Source of the DNA: Sinomonas notoginsengisoli
GTDB lineage: Bacteria; Actinomycetota; Actinomycetes; Actinomycetales; Micrococcaceae
Assembly (NCBI RefSeq): GCF_021554725.1
Contig: NZ_JAIZDP010000001.1
Location: 868,001 to 932,000, forward strand
DNA: 64,000 nt
Reading direction: 5' to 3'
The notes under the pieces are model-generated. The model saw nothing but the letters and a program-made list of their open reading frames with translations, was not told where the DNA came from and ran no database searches. This document shows positions 36,139 to 45,696 of the stretch, piece by piece. Numbering within the stretch: the stretch's first letter is position 1; every line of letters begins with the position of its first letter. A program made the translations under genes and the position numbers.

Positions 36139-37199
36139 CAGTACGTGATCGAGTGGACGAGCTCGACGATGCGCGTCAGGACGTCGGGGTCGGTCTCCGG
36201 CGGCACGCCGTGGCCGAGGTTGACCACATGCCCCGGGGCCGAGGCGCCAGCGCGCACCACGTCCCGAACGTGCGCCTCGAGCACGTTCCAGGGGGCCGCG
36301 AGGAGCGCGGGATCAATGTTGCCCTGGAGCACCACGCGGCCGCCGAGGCGCCGGTTCGCCTCATGGAGCGGGAGCCGGTAGTCCACGCCGACCGCGTCGA
36401 CACCGACCTCGTACATCGCACCGAGCAGCTCCGAGGTGCCAGTGCCGAAGTGGACGAGCGGTGCCCCGAGGTCGCGCACATGGTCCAGTGCCTGGGATGA
36501 GTAGGGCGCCACATGCCGGCGGTAGTCCTCGAGCCCCAGGGAGCCCGCCCACGAGTCGAAGAGCTGCCCGGCGGACGCTCCAGCCTCGATCTGCGCGCGT
36601 AGGAAACGGCCGGAGGCGTCAGCTGCCCAGGCCATGAGGGCTGCCCAGGCCCCGGGGTCCCCGTGCATCATCGTGCGGGGGCCGAGGTGGTCGCGGGACG
36701 GCTTGCCCTCGACCATGTAGGCGGCGACGGTGAAGGGGGCCCCAGCGAAGCCGATGAGCGGCGTCTGGCCCAGCTCGGCGACGGTGAGCCGCACGGCCTC
36801 GCGGATCGGCTCGAGCGCAACATCGGTGAGGCGCGGAAGTGCCGCGACGTCCGCCTCCGAGCGGACCGGGGTGCCGAGGACCGGCCCCACGCCGGGCACG
36901 ATGTCCACGTCGACGCCGGCCAGCTTGAGGGGGATGACGATGTCGGAGAAGAAGATACCGGCATCCACGTCGTGACGCCGCACGGGCTGCAGCGTGATCT
37001 CTGCCGCGAGGTCGGGGCGGAGGCACGAATCGAGCATGCCGATCCCCTCACGCGCCTCGCGGTATTCGGGCAGCGAGCGGCCAGCCTGGCGCATGAACCA
37101 AACGGGCTTCCGGCTCGGACGGCCCCCGCGGTATGCCGTGATGAGCGGCGACTGAGCAGTCCGTCCGTCCTTGAGCGGGTGGTCTGGGCTGAGTGTCAT
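36138..37199 (-). CDS. hemE: Uroporphyrinogen decarboxylase
   Basis: 353 aa. [18 protein letters not shown] is the N-terminal active-site signature, and [16 protein letters not shown] and [15 protein letters not shown] follow as expected. It removes four carboxyl groups from uroporphyrinogen III to yield coproporphyrinogen III. It is the first gene of the leftward heme operon and diverges from hemA, with 98 bp between. GACAAT lies 6 nt before the ATG and might be a weak -10. Confidence 0.96.
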   Translation of the reverse strand: MTLSPDHPLKDGRTAQSPLITAYRGGRPSRKPVWFMRQAGRSLPEYREAREGIGMLDSCLRPDLAAEITLQPVRRHDVDAGIFFSDIVIPLKLAGVDVDIVPGVGPVLGTPVRSEADVAALPRLTDVALEPIREAVRLTVAELGQTPLIGFAGAPFTVAAYMVEGKPSRDHLGPRTMMHGDPGAWAALMAWAADASGRFLRAQIEAGASAGQLFDSWAGSLGLEDYRRHVAPYSSQALDHVRDLGAPLVHFGTGTSELLGAMYEVGVDAVGVDYRLPLHEANRRLGGRVVLQGNIDPALLAAPWNVLEAHVRDVVRAGASAPGHVVNLGHGVPPETDPDVLTRIVELVHSITY

Positions 37200-37282
37200 G
37201 GCCCGATTGTCTCAAAAGGCCCCCGCGGCGTTGGCGACAGCCTGTCACGGCGAGCCGCGTTTTCTACACGGGAGCGAAAAGC

Positions 37283-37288
37283 TATGAT
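37283..37288 (+). promoter_or_regulatory. Candidate -10 (TATGAT) for hemA
   Basis: TATGAT lies 9 nt before the GTG at 37298, in the 98-bp region shared with hemE. A transcript starting from it would have a leader of only a few bases. Confidence 0.5.
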
Positions 37289-37297
37289 GGCAGGGCT

Positions 37298-38626
37298 GTG
37301 GTTGTTTTCTCCCTCACGGCGACTCACGCCGACATTGACCTTGAGACCGTTGCCCAATTGAGCACCGGCGCTGCCACCGTGGCTGCTGACGCGACCACCT
37401 CGCCCGCCCTGAACGGCGCCGTGGTCCTGGCCACCTGCAACCGCTACGAGATCTACGGCGAGGCCCCGGGCCCCGATGACGTCGAGGCGGCCCGCTCCGC
37501 ACTCATCACCGAGATCAGCGCCCGCAGTGGCCTCCCCCGGGAAACCGTCTCCGGCGCCTTCTCGATAGCCCAGGGCCACGATGTCACCCGCCATCTCTTC
37601 GCGGTGAGCTCGGGGCTCGACTCCGCGGTGGTGGGCGAGCGGGAGATCGCCGGCCAAGTCCGCCGTGCCCTCATCTCCGCCCAGGAGCATGGGACCGCGA
37701 GCCCGTCCCTCGTGCGGCTCTTCCAGACGGCGTCGAAGACGGCCAAGGACGTGGGGGCACAGACCGCGCTCGGCAGCCGCGGACTCTCGATCGTCTCTGT
37801 CGCGCTCGACCTTGCCGAGGACCTCGCCGAGGAGCGCCCATGGTCCGGGAAGAAGGCGGTCCTGTTCGGTACCGGCGCCTACGCGGGCGCCACCATGGCC
37901 CTGCTCAAGGAGCGGGGGGTCCAGACGGTCTCGGTGTACTCGTCGTCCGGCCGCGCGCACGAGTTCGCCGCCGCGCGCGGCGCGCTCGCGCTCACGTCCA
38001 GCGATCTGCCCCAGGCCATCGCCGAGGCGGACGTCCTCATCGGGTGCAGCGGCTCCGACAACGCGATGGAGGCCGTGGAGCTCGCCGCGATCAGGGAAGG
38101 CTCCCCGCAGCAGCTCATCGTGATCGACCTCGCGCTCACTCATGACTTCGATCCGGCCGTCGGCACGCTCGACGGTGTCGAGCTCATCACCCTTGAGTCC
38201 GTCCGCCTCGCGGCCCCCGAAGAACAGGCGGAGTCGCTAGCACGCGCGGGCGCCATCGTCTCCTCGGCCGCGGCGGAATTCGAGGCGGAGCGTCAGGCCC
38301 GCCAGGCCGATGCCGCGATTGTGGCCCTGCGGCGCCACACCATGGCCGTCCTCGACTCCGAGATCCAGAAGGTCCGCGCCCGCCACGGCTGCACCGCCGC
38401 CGCGGAGGAAGTCGAATTCGCCATGCGGCGCATGGTCAAGCAGCTCCTCCATACCCCGACGGTCCGGGCAAGGGAGCTTGCCGCGGAGGGGCGCGAGAGC
38501 GAGTACCTCGCCGCGCTCGAGGCGCTCTACGGCATCAGCGTGGCCATCCCGGGCATGGTCTCCGGAGCCGACGAGGATCCGTCCGCCCCGGACAGCTGCC
38601 CCGCCGACCGTTCCCGCACCGCCTGA
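37298..38626 (+). CDS. hemA: Glutamyl-tRNA reductase
   Basis: 442 aa from the GTG at 37298 ([20 protein letters not shown]), the expected N-terminus; the longer frame to 37193 overlaps hemE. The catalytic Cys is in [12 protein letters not shown], and [30 protein letters not shown] and [14 protein letters not shown] (NADPH-binding) follow. The C-terminal dimerisation helix is present; the last 25 residues are Pro/Asp/Ser-rich. It reduces glutamyl-tRNA to glutamate-1-semialdehyde, the committed step, and faces the operon for the remaining steps, allowing common control. Confidence 0.95.
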   Translation: MVVFSLTATHADIDLETVAQLSTGAATVAADATTSPALNGAVVLATCNRYEIYGEAPGPDDVEAARSALITEISARSGLPRETVSGAFSIAQGHDVTRHLFAVSSGLDSAVVGEREIAGQVRRALISAQEHGTASPSLVRLFQTASKTAKDVGAQTALGSRGLSIVSVALDLAEDLAEERPWSGKKAVLFGTGAYAGATMALLKERGVQTVSVYSSSGRAHEFAAARGALALTSSDLPQAIAEADVLIGCSGSDNAMEAVELAAIREGSPQQLIVIDLALTHDFDPAVGTLDGVELITLESVRLAAPEEQAESLARAGAIVSSAAAEFEAERQARQADAAIVALRRHTMAVLDSEIQKVRARHGCTAAAEEVEFAMRRMVKQLLHTPTVRARELAAEGRESEYLAALEALYGISVAIPGMVSGADEDPSAPDSCPADRSRTA

Positions 38627-38635
38627 GGTGACGTT

Positions 38636-38669
38636 GACGCACGACGGCGAGTGGTCGCCGTCGTGCGTC
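38636..38669. terminator. Bidirectional hairpin between hemA and moeB
   Basis: GACGCACGACGGCGA pairs perfectly with TCGCCGTCGTGCGTC (15 bp, GTGG loop), 9 bp after the hemA stop and 29 bp beyond the convergent moeB stop. Confidence 0.85.
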
Positions 38670-38698
38670 CTCCACCGGCCCGGCACGGGCAGCCCCCG

Positions 38699-39883
38699 TC
38701 AGTAGACGGGCTTCTGCGGCTCCACGTCGTGGACCCAGGCGAGGACGCCGCCGTCGAGGTGCTTGACGTTGGCGAACCCAGCTTCCCTGGCGGCCGCCAG
38801 GACGTTCGCGGAGCGCACACCGCCTTTGCAGTGGAAGACCACCTCGCGGTCGCGTGGAACCTCGTCCCACGCTTCTCCGGAGAGAAGGCGCCCCTGCGGA
38901 ATGAGCCGGGCGCCGGGGATCGAGACGATCGAAGCCTCCCCCGCTTCGCGCACGTCGATGAGCTCGAAGTCGCGCAGGCCGGCCTCGCGGGCGGCAAGCA
39001 TCGTGGCGAGCTGGCCGGCGGTGACCGTGCGGTCCGCCCCGACCGGGGCCGCGGGCTCCACGCCGCAGAACGCCTCGTAGTCGGTGAGCCCCGTGATCGG
39101 TGCGGCGTCGGGATCCTTGGCCACCTTGATCTCTCGCCATGTCGCCGTGAGGGCGTCGTAGAGCTGGATCCGGCCCAGGAGCGTGGTGCCGACGCCGGTG
39201 ATGAGCTTGACGGCCTCCGTGACCATGGACGCGCCGATGGCCGCGCACAGCATGCCGAACACGCCTCCCTCGCCGCACGAGGGCACGGAGCCGGCGGGCG
39301 GCGGCTCGGGGAAGACGTCCCGGTACGTGGGGCCGTGCTTCTCCCAGAAGACGCTCACCTGGCCGTCGAACCTGAAGATGGAGCCCCACACGTACGGCTT
39401 GCCGAGGATCGCGGCGGCGTCGTTGACGAGGTAGCGGGTGGCGAAGTTGTCGGTGCCGTCGAGGATGAGGTCGTACCCGGCGAAGACCTCGAGGGCGTTG
39501 GAGGAGTCGAGGTGCACCTCGTGCAGGCGAACCTTGACGTGGGGGTTGAGGTCGAGGATCGCGTCCCGTGCGGACTCGGCCTTGGAGCGTCCCACGCTCG
39601 AGACGCGGTGGATCACCTGGCGCTGGAGGTTCGACAGTTCGACGGTGTCGTCGTCCACGATCCCGAGGGTGCCAACCCCGGCGGCCGCGAGGTAGAGGAG
39701 CGCGGGCGAGCCCAGTCCGCCGGCGCCCATCACGAGGACCTTGGCGTTCTTGAGCCGGCGTTGGCCGACGTCGCCGATCTCAGGGATGATGACGTGGCGC
39801 GAGTACCGCTGCACTTCCTCGGGAGTGAGCTCCGCGGCCGGCTCCACGAGCGGCGGAAGGGAGGGAGTGTGAGATGTGCCCAT
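38699..39883 (-). CDS. moeB: MoeB/MoeZ-type adenylyltransferase with C-terminal rhodanese domain
   Basis: 394 aa. The ThiF/MoeB/E1 domain (about 1-275) has VLVMGAGGLGSPALLYLAAAG (ATP site), DDDTVELSNLQRQ and ILDGTDNFATRYLVND; SCGEGGVFGML holds a cysteine in the usual crossover region. The rhodanese domain (about 290-394) has the active Cys in FHCKGGVRSANV. MoeZ-like proteins activate and thiolate the C-terminal Gly-Gly of MoaD, CysO or ThiS. The thiS gene 3 kb away is a plausible partner, which is inference. TAGATT ends 6 nt before the ATG. Confidence 0.93.
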   Translation of the reverse strand: MGTSHTPSLPPLVEPAAELTPEEVQRYSRHVIIPEIGDVGQRRLKNAKVLVMGAGGLGSPALLYLAAAGVGTLGIVDDDTVELSNLQRQVIHRVSSVGRSKAESARDAILDLNPHVKVRLHEVHLDSSNALEVFAGYDLILDGTDNFATRYLVNDAAAILGKPYVWGSIFRFDGQVSVFWEKHGPTYRDVFPEPPPAGSVPSCGEGGVFGMLCAAIGASMVTEAVKLITGVGTTLLGRIQLYDALTATWREIKVAKDPDAAPITGLTDYEAFCGVEPAAPVGADRTVTAGQLATMLAAREAGLRDFELIDVREAGEASIVSIPGARLIPQGRLLSGEAWDEVPRDREVVFHCKGGVRSANVLAAAREAGFANVKHLDGGVLAWVHDVEPQKPVY

Positions 39884-39889
39884 GCCTCC

Positions 39890-39895
39890 AATCTA
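39890..39895 (-). promoter_or_regulatory. Possible -10 (TAGATT) for moeB
   Basis: TAGATT ends 6 nt before the ATG at 39883; the intervening GGAGGC might instead serve as a ribosome site. Confidence 0.45.
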
Positions 39896-39972
39896 GGCCC
39901 CCGCAGGGCCCGCACCCAGCCGTGCCCATGCCACGGCAGATCCCTGCGTGCACCGCGGGCACGTGACCGACG

Positions 39973-39989
39973 GGTAGAGTAGAACTACC
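39973..39989. promoter_or_regulatory. Candidate operator upstream of the TetR gene
   Basis: GGTAG and CTACC form a short dyad around AGTAGAA, 47 bp before the TetR gene start; the TAGAAC inside could be a -10. Autoregulation by the TetR protein is possible. Confidence 0.3.
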
Positions 39990-40036
39990 GTTTGGGCCAC
40001 GGTCCACCGGCCCGGACCACCCGAAAGGCACCTTCA

Positions 40037-40660
40037 GTGAGCACCGAACCGCGAGCCGCCGCCCACCGCTCCCCCCGTCTTCCGCGCGATGAGCGGCGGG
40101 CGCAGCTCCTCGCCGCGGCCCTCGAGGTCTTCGCAGCCAATGGCTTCCACGGTGCAGCGATGGACGAGATCGCCGAGACGGCACAAGTGAGCAAGCCGGT
40201 CCTCTACCAGCATTTTCCGTCGAAGCGGGACCTCTACATCGCGCTCCTCGACAGCCACCTCGCGGCGCTGACCGACCTCATGAGGTCCGCCCTCGCATCG
40301 ACAACGGACAACCGCGAGCGCGTGAACGCCGTCATCCGCGCCTATTTTGACTTCATCGCCGCCGACCACCAGGCGCACCGGCTCGTCTTCCAGTCGGACC
40401 TCGTCAACGATCCCGAGGTCGCCTCGCGCCTTGAGACGTTCAACCGGGGCTTCTCCGAGGCGATCGCCGAGGTCATTGCCTCGGACACCCGGCTCCCGCT
40501 CGTCGAGGCGCAGCTCCTCGGCCGGGGCCTCGCGGGCATGGCGCAGGTGAGCGCACGGTACTGGCTCGAGAAGTCGACGTCGCTCGAGATCGATGTGGCC
40601 GCGGACCTTGTGGCACGGCTCGCGTGGAAGGGAATCTCGCGCTTCCCCAAAGAGGCCTAA
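40037..40660 (+). CDS. TetR family transcriptional regulator
   Basis: 207 aa from the GTG at 40037, with GAAAGG 8 nt upstream; the frame to 39992 is not needed. The N-terminal helix-turn-helix is clear (ALEVFAANGFHGAAMDEIAETAQVSKPVLYQHFPSK split over residues about 28-65). The C-terminal domain is all-helical and ligand specificity cannot be read. It is followed 40 bp later by the DUF3107 gene, the order I recall for Rv3208-Rv3208A, so it probably belongs to the same conserved block rather than being an accessory regulator. Confidence 0.93.
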   Translation: MSTEPRAAAHRSPRLPRDERRAQLLAAALEVFAANGFHGAAMDEIAETAQVSKPVLYQHFPSKRDLYIALLDSHLAALTDLMRSALASTTDNRERVNAVIRAYFDFIAADHQAHRLVFQSDLVNDPEVASRLETFNRGFSEAIAEVIASDTRLPLVEAQLLGRGLAGMAQVSARYWLEKSTSLEIDVAADLVARLAWKGISRFPKEA

Positions 40661-40700
40661 GGTACTACTGAACGTCATCGAATCAAGGAGTGCTCTTCAC

Positions 40701-40925
40701 GTGGAAATCAAGATCGGCATCCAGAACATCGCCCGTGAGCTCGTCTTCGAGTCCGAGAAGGACGCGGACGAGGTCGCCAAGCAGGTCGCCGAGGCCATCT
40801 CGGGCGGCAAGGAGCTCCGGCTCGAGGATGAGAAGGGCCGCCAGGTGATCGTGCCCGCCGGGGTGATCGGCTATGTGGAGATCGGCGCGCAGGAGCAGCG
40901 CCGCGTGGGCTTCGGCGCCCTCTGA
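40701..40925 (+). CDS. DUF3107 family small protein
   Basis: 74 aa from the GTG at 40701 with AAGGAG 10 nt upstream (VEIKIGIQNIARELVFESE). It ends in QEQRRVGFGAL, as in other actinobacterial DUF3107 proteins. It is small, acidic and probably cytoplasmic. The family has no assigned biochemical function. It is followed 3 bp later by a membrane-protein gene, so the two are co-translated. Confidence 0.9.
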   Translation: MEIKIGIQNIARELVFESEKDADEVAKQVAEAISGGKELRLEDEKGRQVIVPAGVIGYVEIGAQEQRRVGFGAL

Positions 40926-40928
40926 CTC

Positions 40929-41243
40929 GTGGAGACCGTCTGGTCCCTCGTCATCGTCATCCTGGTGGCGGCGGCGGCCGGTTTCATCGCCTGGGCAGCC
41001 GACCGTCACCATGACGTGTACGGGATCATGCTGCCGGTCGGCGCCGCTGTGGCGGTGGGATGCGTGGTCTGGATCATCCTCGTGTTGGCGGGGGCCGGTT
41101 ACCTCACGGGCATGACATGGATGCCGTGGATACTGCCCATGGCGCTCGGCGTGGCTGCCGCGGCCGCTGTGCCGACGCTCGTCGGCCGCGTTCGCATCAA
41201 GCACGACCTTGCTGCACTCACCGAGATCCTCAAGCGCGGCTAG
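40929..41243 (+). CDS. Small membrane protein of unknown function
   Basis: 104 aa from a GTG at 40929, 3 bp after the DUF3107 stop. Three hydrophobic helices are visible (about 5-25, 32-57 and 66-88). The C-terminus is short and basic (GRVRIKHDLAALTEILKRG) and should be cytoplasmic. No family motif is recognised. The tight spacing suggests a joint role with DUF3107. Confidence 0.75.
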   Translation: METVWSLVIVILVAAAAGFIAWAADRHHDVYGIMLPVGAAVAVGCVVWIILVLAGAGYLTGMTWMPWILPMALGVAAAAAVPTLVGRVRIKHDLAALTEILKRG

Positions 41244-41257
41244 CTGCTGCACACCTC

Positions 41258-41303
41258 AGGCGCGGACGACGGCGCCACTCGCCGTGCGCCGTCGTCCGCG
41301 CCT
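41258..41303. terminator. Strong hairpin between convergent genes
   Basis: AGGCGCGGACGACGGCGC pairs perfectly (18 bp) with GCGCCGTCGTCCGCGCCT around a 10-nt loop, 14 bp after the membrane protein and 40 bp beyond the convergent pterin dehydratase end. Confidence 0.85.
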
Positions 41304-41343
41304 CGCGCTGGTCCCGGTCCCCCGGCGATGGAAGGCTGCCGGC

Positions 41344-41688
41344 CTATGCAGCAGGGCCGTTCGGGAGCTTGTCGGGCTGGGCCACGGCATCGAGGGCTGA
41401 GGCCCTGAGGGCACACCGGTGGGCCGCCTCGACGTCTGCCGCCGTCACCACAGTCCCTGCGTCGTGGCTGCTGAAGCGAAGGACAACGCGGTTGTAGCGC
41501 CAGTCGAGATCGGGGTGGTGGTTGAGCTCCTCCGCCACCTCCCCGACCGCGGCGATGAACTCGAGAGCCTTCGCCGCACTGTGCAGCTTGTACACCGTTG
41601 CCAATGCGCCGCCGACATGTCGCCAATCCGGCAACCGACCCAGTTCCTGCTGGATCTGCTCGTCGCTCAGGGGCTCATGAGTCGCCAT
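41344..41688 (-). CDS. 4a-hydroxytetrahydrobiopterin (pterin-4a-carbinolamine) dehydratase
   Basis: 114 aa from the ATG at 41688; TACTCT ends 7 nt upstream. The family motif EELNHHPDLDWRYNRVVLRF contains the paired active-site histidines. The enzyme dehydrates the carbinolamine made when pterins serve aromatic hydroxylases; in many bacteria without phenylalanine hydroxylase it has other or unknown roles. It lies 27 bp after thiG on the same strand and might be read through from the thiamine operon, although it has its own promoter-like site. Confidence 0.92.
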   Translation of the reverse strand: MATHEPLSDEQIQQELGRLPDWRHVGGALATVYKLHSAAKALEFIAAVGEVAEELNHHPDLDWRYNRVVLRFSSHDAGTVVTAADVEAAHRCALRASALDAVAQPDKLPNGPAA

Positions 41689-41695
41689 GGACGTC

Positions 41696-41701
41696 AGAGT
41701 A
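41696..41701 (-). promoter_or_regulatory. Possible leaderless -10 (TACTCT) for the pterin dehydratase
   Basis: TACTCT ends 7 nt before the ATG at 41688, in the 27-bp gap after thiG. Confidence 0.4.
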
Positions 41702-41715
41702 GGCCCCAACCCGCC

Positions 41716-42793
<1,078 letters not shown>

Positions 42794-42794
<1 letters not shown>

Positions 42795-44020
42795 CAGTTG
42801 CCTCCTGTCGCGGCCGCCGCAGCGGCCGGCTTCCCCGCCGCGCGCGGGGCGAATCGGTCTGGACGGAACGCGTCCCAGCGGGGGTCGGAGCGGCCCTCGA
42901 GGAGCCCGCGGCACACCTGGGCGGCCGCGGGCGTGAGCAGTACGCCGTGGCGGAAGAAGCCGGTGGCGACGACGAGCCCCGGAACGTGCCCCGCGCCGTC
43001 GTGCGCCGAGCCTGTGGGTGCGGCGACGCGGCCCAGCAAGGGCGCGTTGTCCGGTGTCCCCGGCCGCGCCCGGGCCGTGGTCTCGTAGAGCTCGAGCTCC
43101 GCCACCGCCGGCACGAGCCTCTGGGCGTCGCGGAGGAGCTCGTAGACCCCTCCGGCGGAGACGGCATCGGAGCCGTCCTCGCGCTGCGTCGCGCCGATCA
43201 CCACCGTGCCATCCGCGCGGGGAACGATGTAGACCGGCTTGCCGCGCACGAGCCCCCGGAGCGTCGCCGTGACGAGCGGGCGGAGCCGCTCGGGCACGCG
43301 AAGGCGCAGGATGTCCCCATAGACGGGACGCAGGGGAAGCGGTACAGGGAGCCCGCCCACATCACGGGCGCCGAGCCCGTTGGCGAGGATCGTCTCCGCG
43401 GCGCGCACCTGGCGGCCGTCCTCGAGCACGACGCCAGCCACTCGCCCGGCGCCGTGAGGCTCTGCGCCGTCGGGCCCGTCCCAGAGGAGCGACGCCGCGC
43501 GCGCCCGCACGATCGATCCCTCACCGAGACGGCCTGCAAGGCGCGCAAGGAGTGCCCGCACGAGCCTGCGCGGGTCGATCTGGTGGTCCGCGTCGATCTG
43601 GAACGCCCCGGAGATGCCCGGCGCCAGGAGCGGCTCGGCGGAGCGCGCCTCGCGGACGGTCAGTGACCGGACGGCGAGTCCATGCTCCTCCTGCACCGCT
43701 TTGAGATCTGCGAACGCCTGGCGGTCGGCGGCGTCGCCGGCGAGGCACAGGGTGGGTGTCCTGAGATAACCGCAGTCCGGCCCGACCGCCGCTGCGAACT
43801 CCGGCCACGCCGCGGCGGAGTGAAGCATGAGCCCGAGGAGTTCCTCTTCCTGGTAGTGGTACTCGCTCACGGCGGCAAGCATGCCGGCCGCCGCGTAGCT
43901 CGCGCCGGACCCGGGCGCGGGGTCCACTACCACCACTCGCCGCCCCGTGCGGGCAGCCTCCCAGGCGATGCCCAGTCCGATGACTCCGGCTCCGACCACC
44001 ATCACATCGGTGCTGTCCAT
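42794..44020 (-). CDS. thiO: Glycine oxidase ThiO
   Basis: 408 aa from the ATG at 44020, preceded by GGAGGGAAGG at the end of the TPP riboswitch. FAD motif VMVVGAGVIGLGIAWEAARTG and VVVDPAPGSGASYAAAGML are visible, and PRADGTVVIGATQRED and LVVATGFFRHGVLLTPAAA are typical of ThiO/DAO oxidases. It oxidises glycine to iminoglycine for ThiG, the aerobic alternative to ThiH. It heads thiO-thiS-thiG. Its C-terminal 10 residues are low-complexity Ala/Gly. Confidence 0.95.
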
Positions 44021-44029
44021 GGGTTCCTT

Positions 44030-44118
44030 CCCTCCGCCGGCATGACCCGGATCAGGTGAGGCGGTCGGCTCTGGCCCTCTCAGCCCGGGCACAGTCACAC
44101 TGGCGGGCTCCCGCAGTA
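44030..44118 (-). promoter_or_regulatory. TPP riboswitch (THI element) of thiO-thiS-thiG
   Basis: Reading the minus strand, the order GCGGGAGCCC, GGGCTGAGAGG, CACCTGATCCGGGTCATG and CCGGCGGAGGGA reproduces the conserved TPP aptamer core (CUGAGA and ACCUGAUC boxes and the 3' GGAGGGA). The aptamer ends 10 nt before the thiO ATG, and GGAGGGAAGG at its 3' edge is the ribosome binding site, so TPP binding probably blocks translation start. Confidence 0.95.
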
Positions 44119-44126
44119 CTGCGGTC

Positions 44127-44133
44127 TAGTCTA
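44127..44133. promoter_or_regulatory. Overlapping divergent -10 sites for thiE and thiO
   Basis: The repeat TCTAGTCTAG gives TAGTCT on the plus strand (44127-44132, ending 6 nt before the thiE ATG) and TAGACT on the minus strand (44128-44133, placing the thiO transcript start near 44120, the aptamer's 5' edge). The two cannot be used by polymerase at once. Confidence 0.5.
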
Positions 44134-44138
44134 GTTCC

Positions 44139-44825
44139 ATGCTCGTGACCGATGCCCAGCTGTACGTGTGCACCGACGCCCGCAAGGGCCGCGGCGACTT
44201 CGAGGATTTCCTCGACGCGGCGTTCTCCGGCGGTGTGGACATCATCCAGTTGCGCGACAAGACGATCGAGGCCGCCGAGGAGCTCGAGCTGCTTGACGTG
44301 CTGCGCGCCGTCGCCGAACGGCACGGCAGGCTGTGGGCCGTCAACGACCGCGCGGACATCGCTCTGCTCGCCGGCGCCCCGGTGTTCCACGTCGGCCAGA
44401 AGGACCTGTCACTGGCCGCGGTCCGCCGCGTCGTGGACGATTCGGTGATCGTCGGCCTGTCCACGAACTCGCCCGACCTCGTCGACGCCGCGATTGCCCA
44501 CGCAGGAGCCGCGACGGCCCGGCTGGACTACTTCTGCACGGGCCCGCTCTGGGCCACCCCGACCAAGCCGGGACGCTCCGCGGTCGGGCTCGGCATCGTC
44601 GAGCACGCGGCACGTCGCACCCGGGAGGCGCTCGATTCCGGCCGCGCCCCGCTGCCGTGGTTCGCCATTGGCGGGATCGACCACTCGAACGTCGCCGAGG
44701 CCGTCCAGGCGGGGGCGAGCCGCGTCGTCGTCGTGCGCGCCGTCACCGAGGCCAGCGACCCGGCCGACGCCGCCGCCCGCCTCCGCGCGGAGCTGCCCGG
44801 CCTGCCCGCGCTCCCCCGCGCATGA
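44139..44825 (+). CDS. thiE: Thiamine-phosphate synthase
   Basis: 228 aa. DIIQLRDKTIEAAEELELL, WAVNDRADIALLAGAPVFHVGQKD, IVGLSTNSPDLVDAA, FCTGPLWATPTKPGR and WFAIGGIDHSNVAEAV are the family blocks for pyrophosphate and thiazole-phosphate binding. It couples hydroxymethylpyrimidine diphosphate with thiazole phosphate. It diverges from thiO and appears leaderless (TAGTCT, 6 nt), so unlike thiO it escapes the riboswitch. It overlaps pheA by 4 bp. Confidence 0.95.
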   Translation: MLVTDAQLYVCTDARKGRGDFEDFLDAAFSGGVDIIQLRDKTIEAAEELELLDVLRAVAERHGRLWAVNDRADIALLAGAPVFHVGQKDLSLAAVRRVVDDSVIVGLSTNSPDLVDAAIAHAGAATARLDYFCTGPLWATPTKPGRSAVGLGIVEHAARRTREALDSGRAPLPWFAIGGIDHSNVAEAVQAGASRVVVVRAVTEASDPADAAARLRAELPGLPALPRA

Positions 44826-45670
44826 CGACGGTCGCGTACCAGGGAGAGCCCGGCGCCAATTCGCACATGGCCGCCCTCGAGGCGTTCCCGGACGCCCTGA
44901 CCCTCGCGTGCGCCACGTTCGAGGACGCGTTCAGCGCCGTGACCTCGGGCCAGGCTGATCTGGCGATGATCCCGATCGACAACACGGTGGCGGGGCGGGT
45001 CGCGGACATCCACCTCCTGCTCCCCGACACGAGCCTGCAGATCATCGGAGAGCACTTCCTCCGGATCAGGTTCAGCCTCATGGGAATCCCGGGCGCCACG
45101 ATCGAGGGCGCGCGTGAGGTCCACAGCCACGTCCACGCCTTGGCCCAGTGCCGCGGCTTCATCCGGCAGCACGGCCTCGCACCGGTCGTGGCCGGGGACA
45201 CCGCCGGATCGGCCCGCGAGGTCGCCGAGTGGGGGGACCCCTCCAAGCTGTCGATCGCCCCACCGCTGGCCGCGGAACGCTACGGCCTGACGGTTCTCGC
45301 GAGCGACATCGAGGACCAGAAGCACAACACCACCCGCTTCGTCATCCTGTCCCGGCCGCGCGAGTACCCCCAGGCCGGCGGCGACACGTACGTGACGAGC
45401 TTCGTCTTCCGCGTCCGGAATATCCCCGCTGCCCTGTACAAGGCACTCGGCGGGTTCGCGACGAATGGGGTGAACATGACCCGGCTCGAGAGCTACATGG
45501 TGGATGGGAAGTTCGCCGCCACGATGTTCATGGTCGACGTTGAGGGACACCCCGACGAGCCGCCACTGGCCCGTGCGCTCGAGGAACTCGCGTTCTTCTC
45601 GACCGAGCTGAGGATCCTAGGCGTCTTCCCCGCGCATCCGAACCGGTTCGGGCTCCGCTCGGCCCAGTAG
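44822..45670 (+). CDS. pheA: Prephenate dehydratase
   Basis: 282 aa from the ATG at 44822, overlapping the thiE stop (ATGA). MTTVAYQGEPGANSHMAA opens the catalytic domain; DLAMIPIDNTVAGRV and HNTTRFVILSRP carry the conserved Thr of the TRF motif. The C-terminal ACT domain (about 195-275, TSFVFRVRNIPAALYKALGG and TRLESYMVDG) has the LESxP-like phenylalanine-binding site. It converts prephenate to phenylpyruvate and should be inhibited by phenylalanine. No chorismate mutase domain is fused. Confidence 0.94.
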   Translation: MTTVAYQGEPGANSHMAALEAFPDALTLACATFEDAFSAVTSGQADLAMIPIDNTVAGRVADIHLLLPDTSLQIIGEHFLRIRFSLMGIPGATIEGAREVHSHVHALAQCRGFIRQHGLAPVVAGDTAGSAREVAEWGDPSKLSIAPPLAAERYGLTVLASDIEDQKHNTTRFVILSRPREYPQAGGDTYVTSFVFRVRNIPAALYKALGGFATNGVNMTRLESYMVDGKFAATMFMVDVEGHPDEPPLARALEELAFFSTELRILGVFPAHPNRFGLRSAQ

Positions 45671-45683
45671 AGCCCGCCGGGTC

Positions 45684-45689
45684 TAGGCT
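45684..45689 (+). promoter_or_regulatory. Leaderless -10 (TAGGCT) for the RNB gene
   Basis: TAGGCT ends 7 nt before the ATG at 45697, with no ribosome site in between. Confidence 0.5.
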
Positions 45690-45696
45690 GGCCCCC

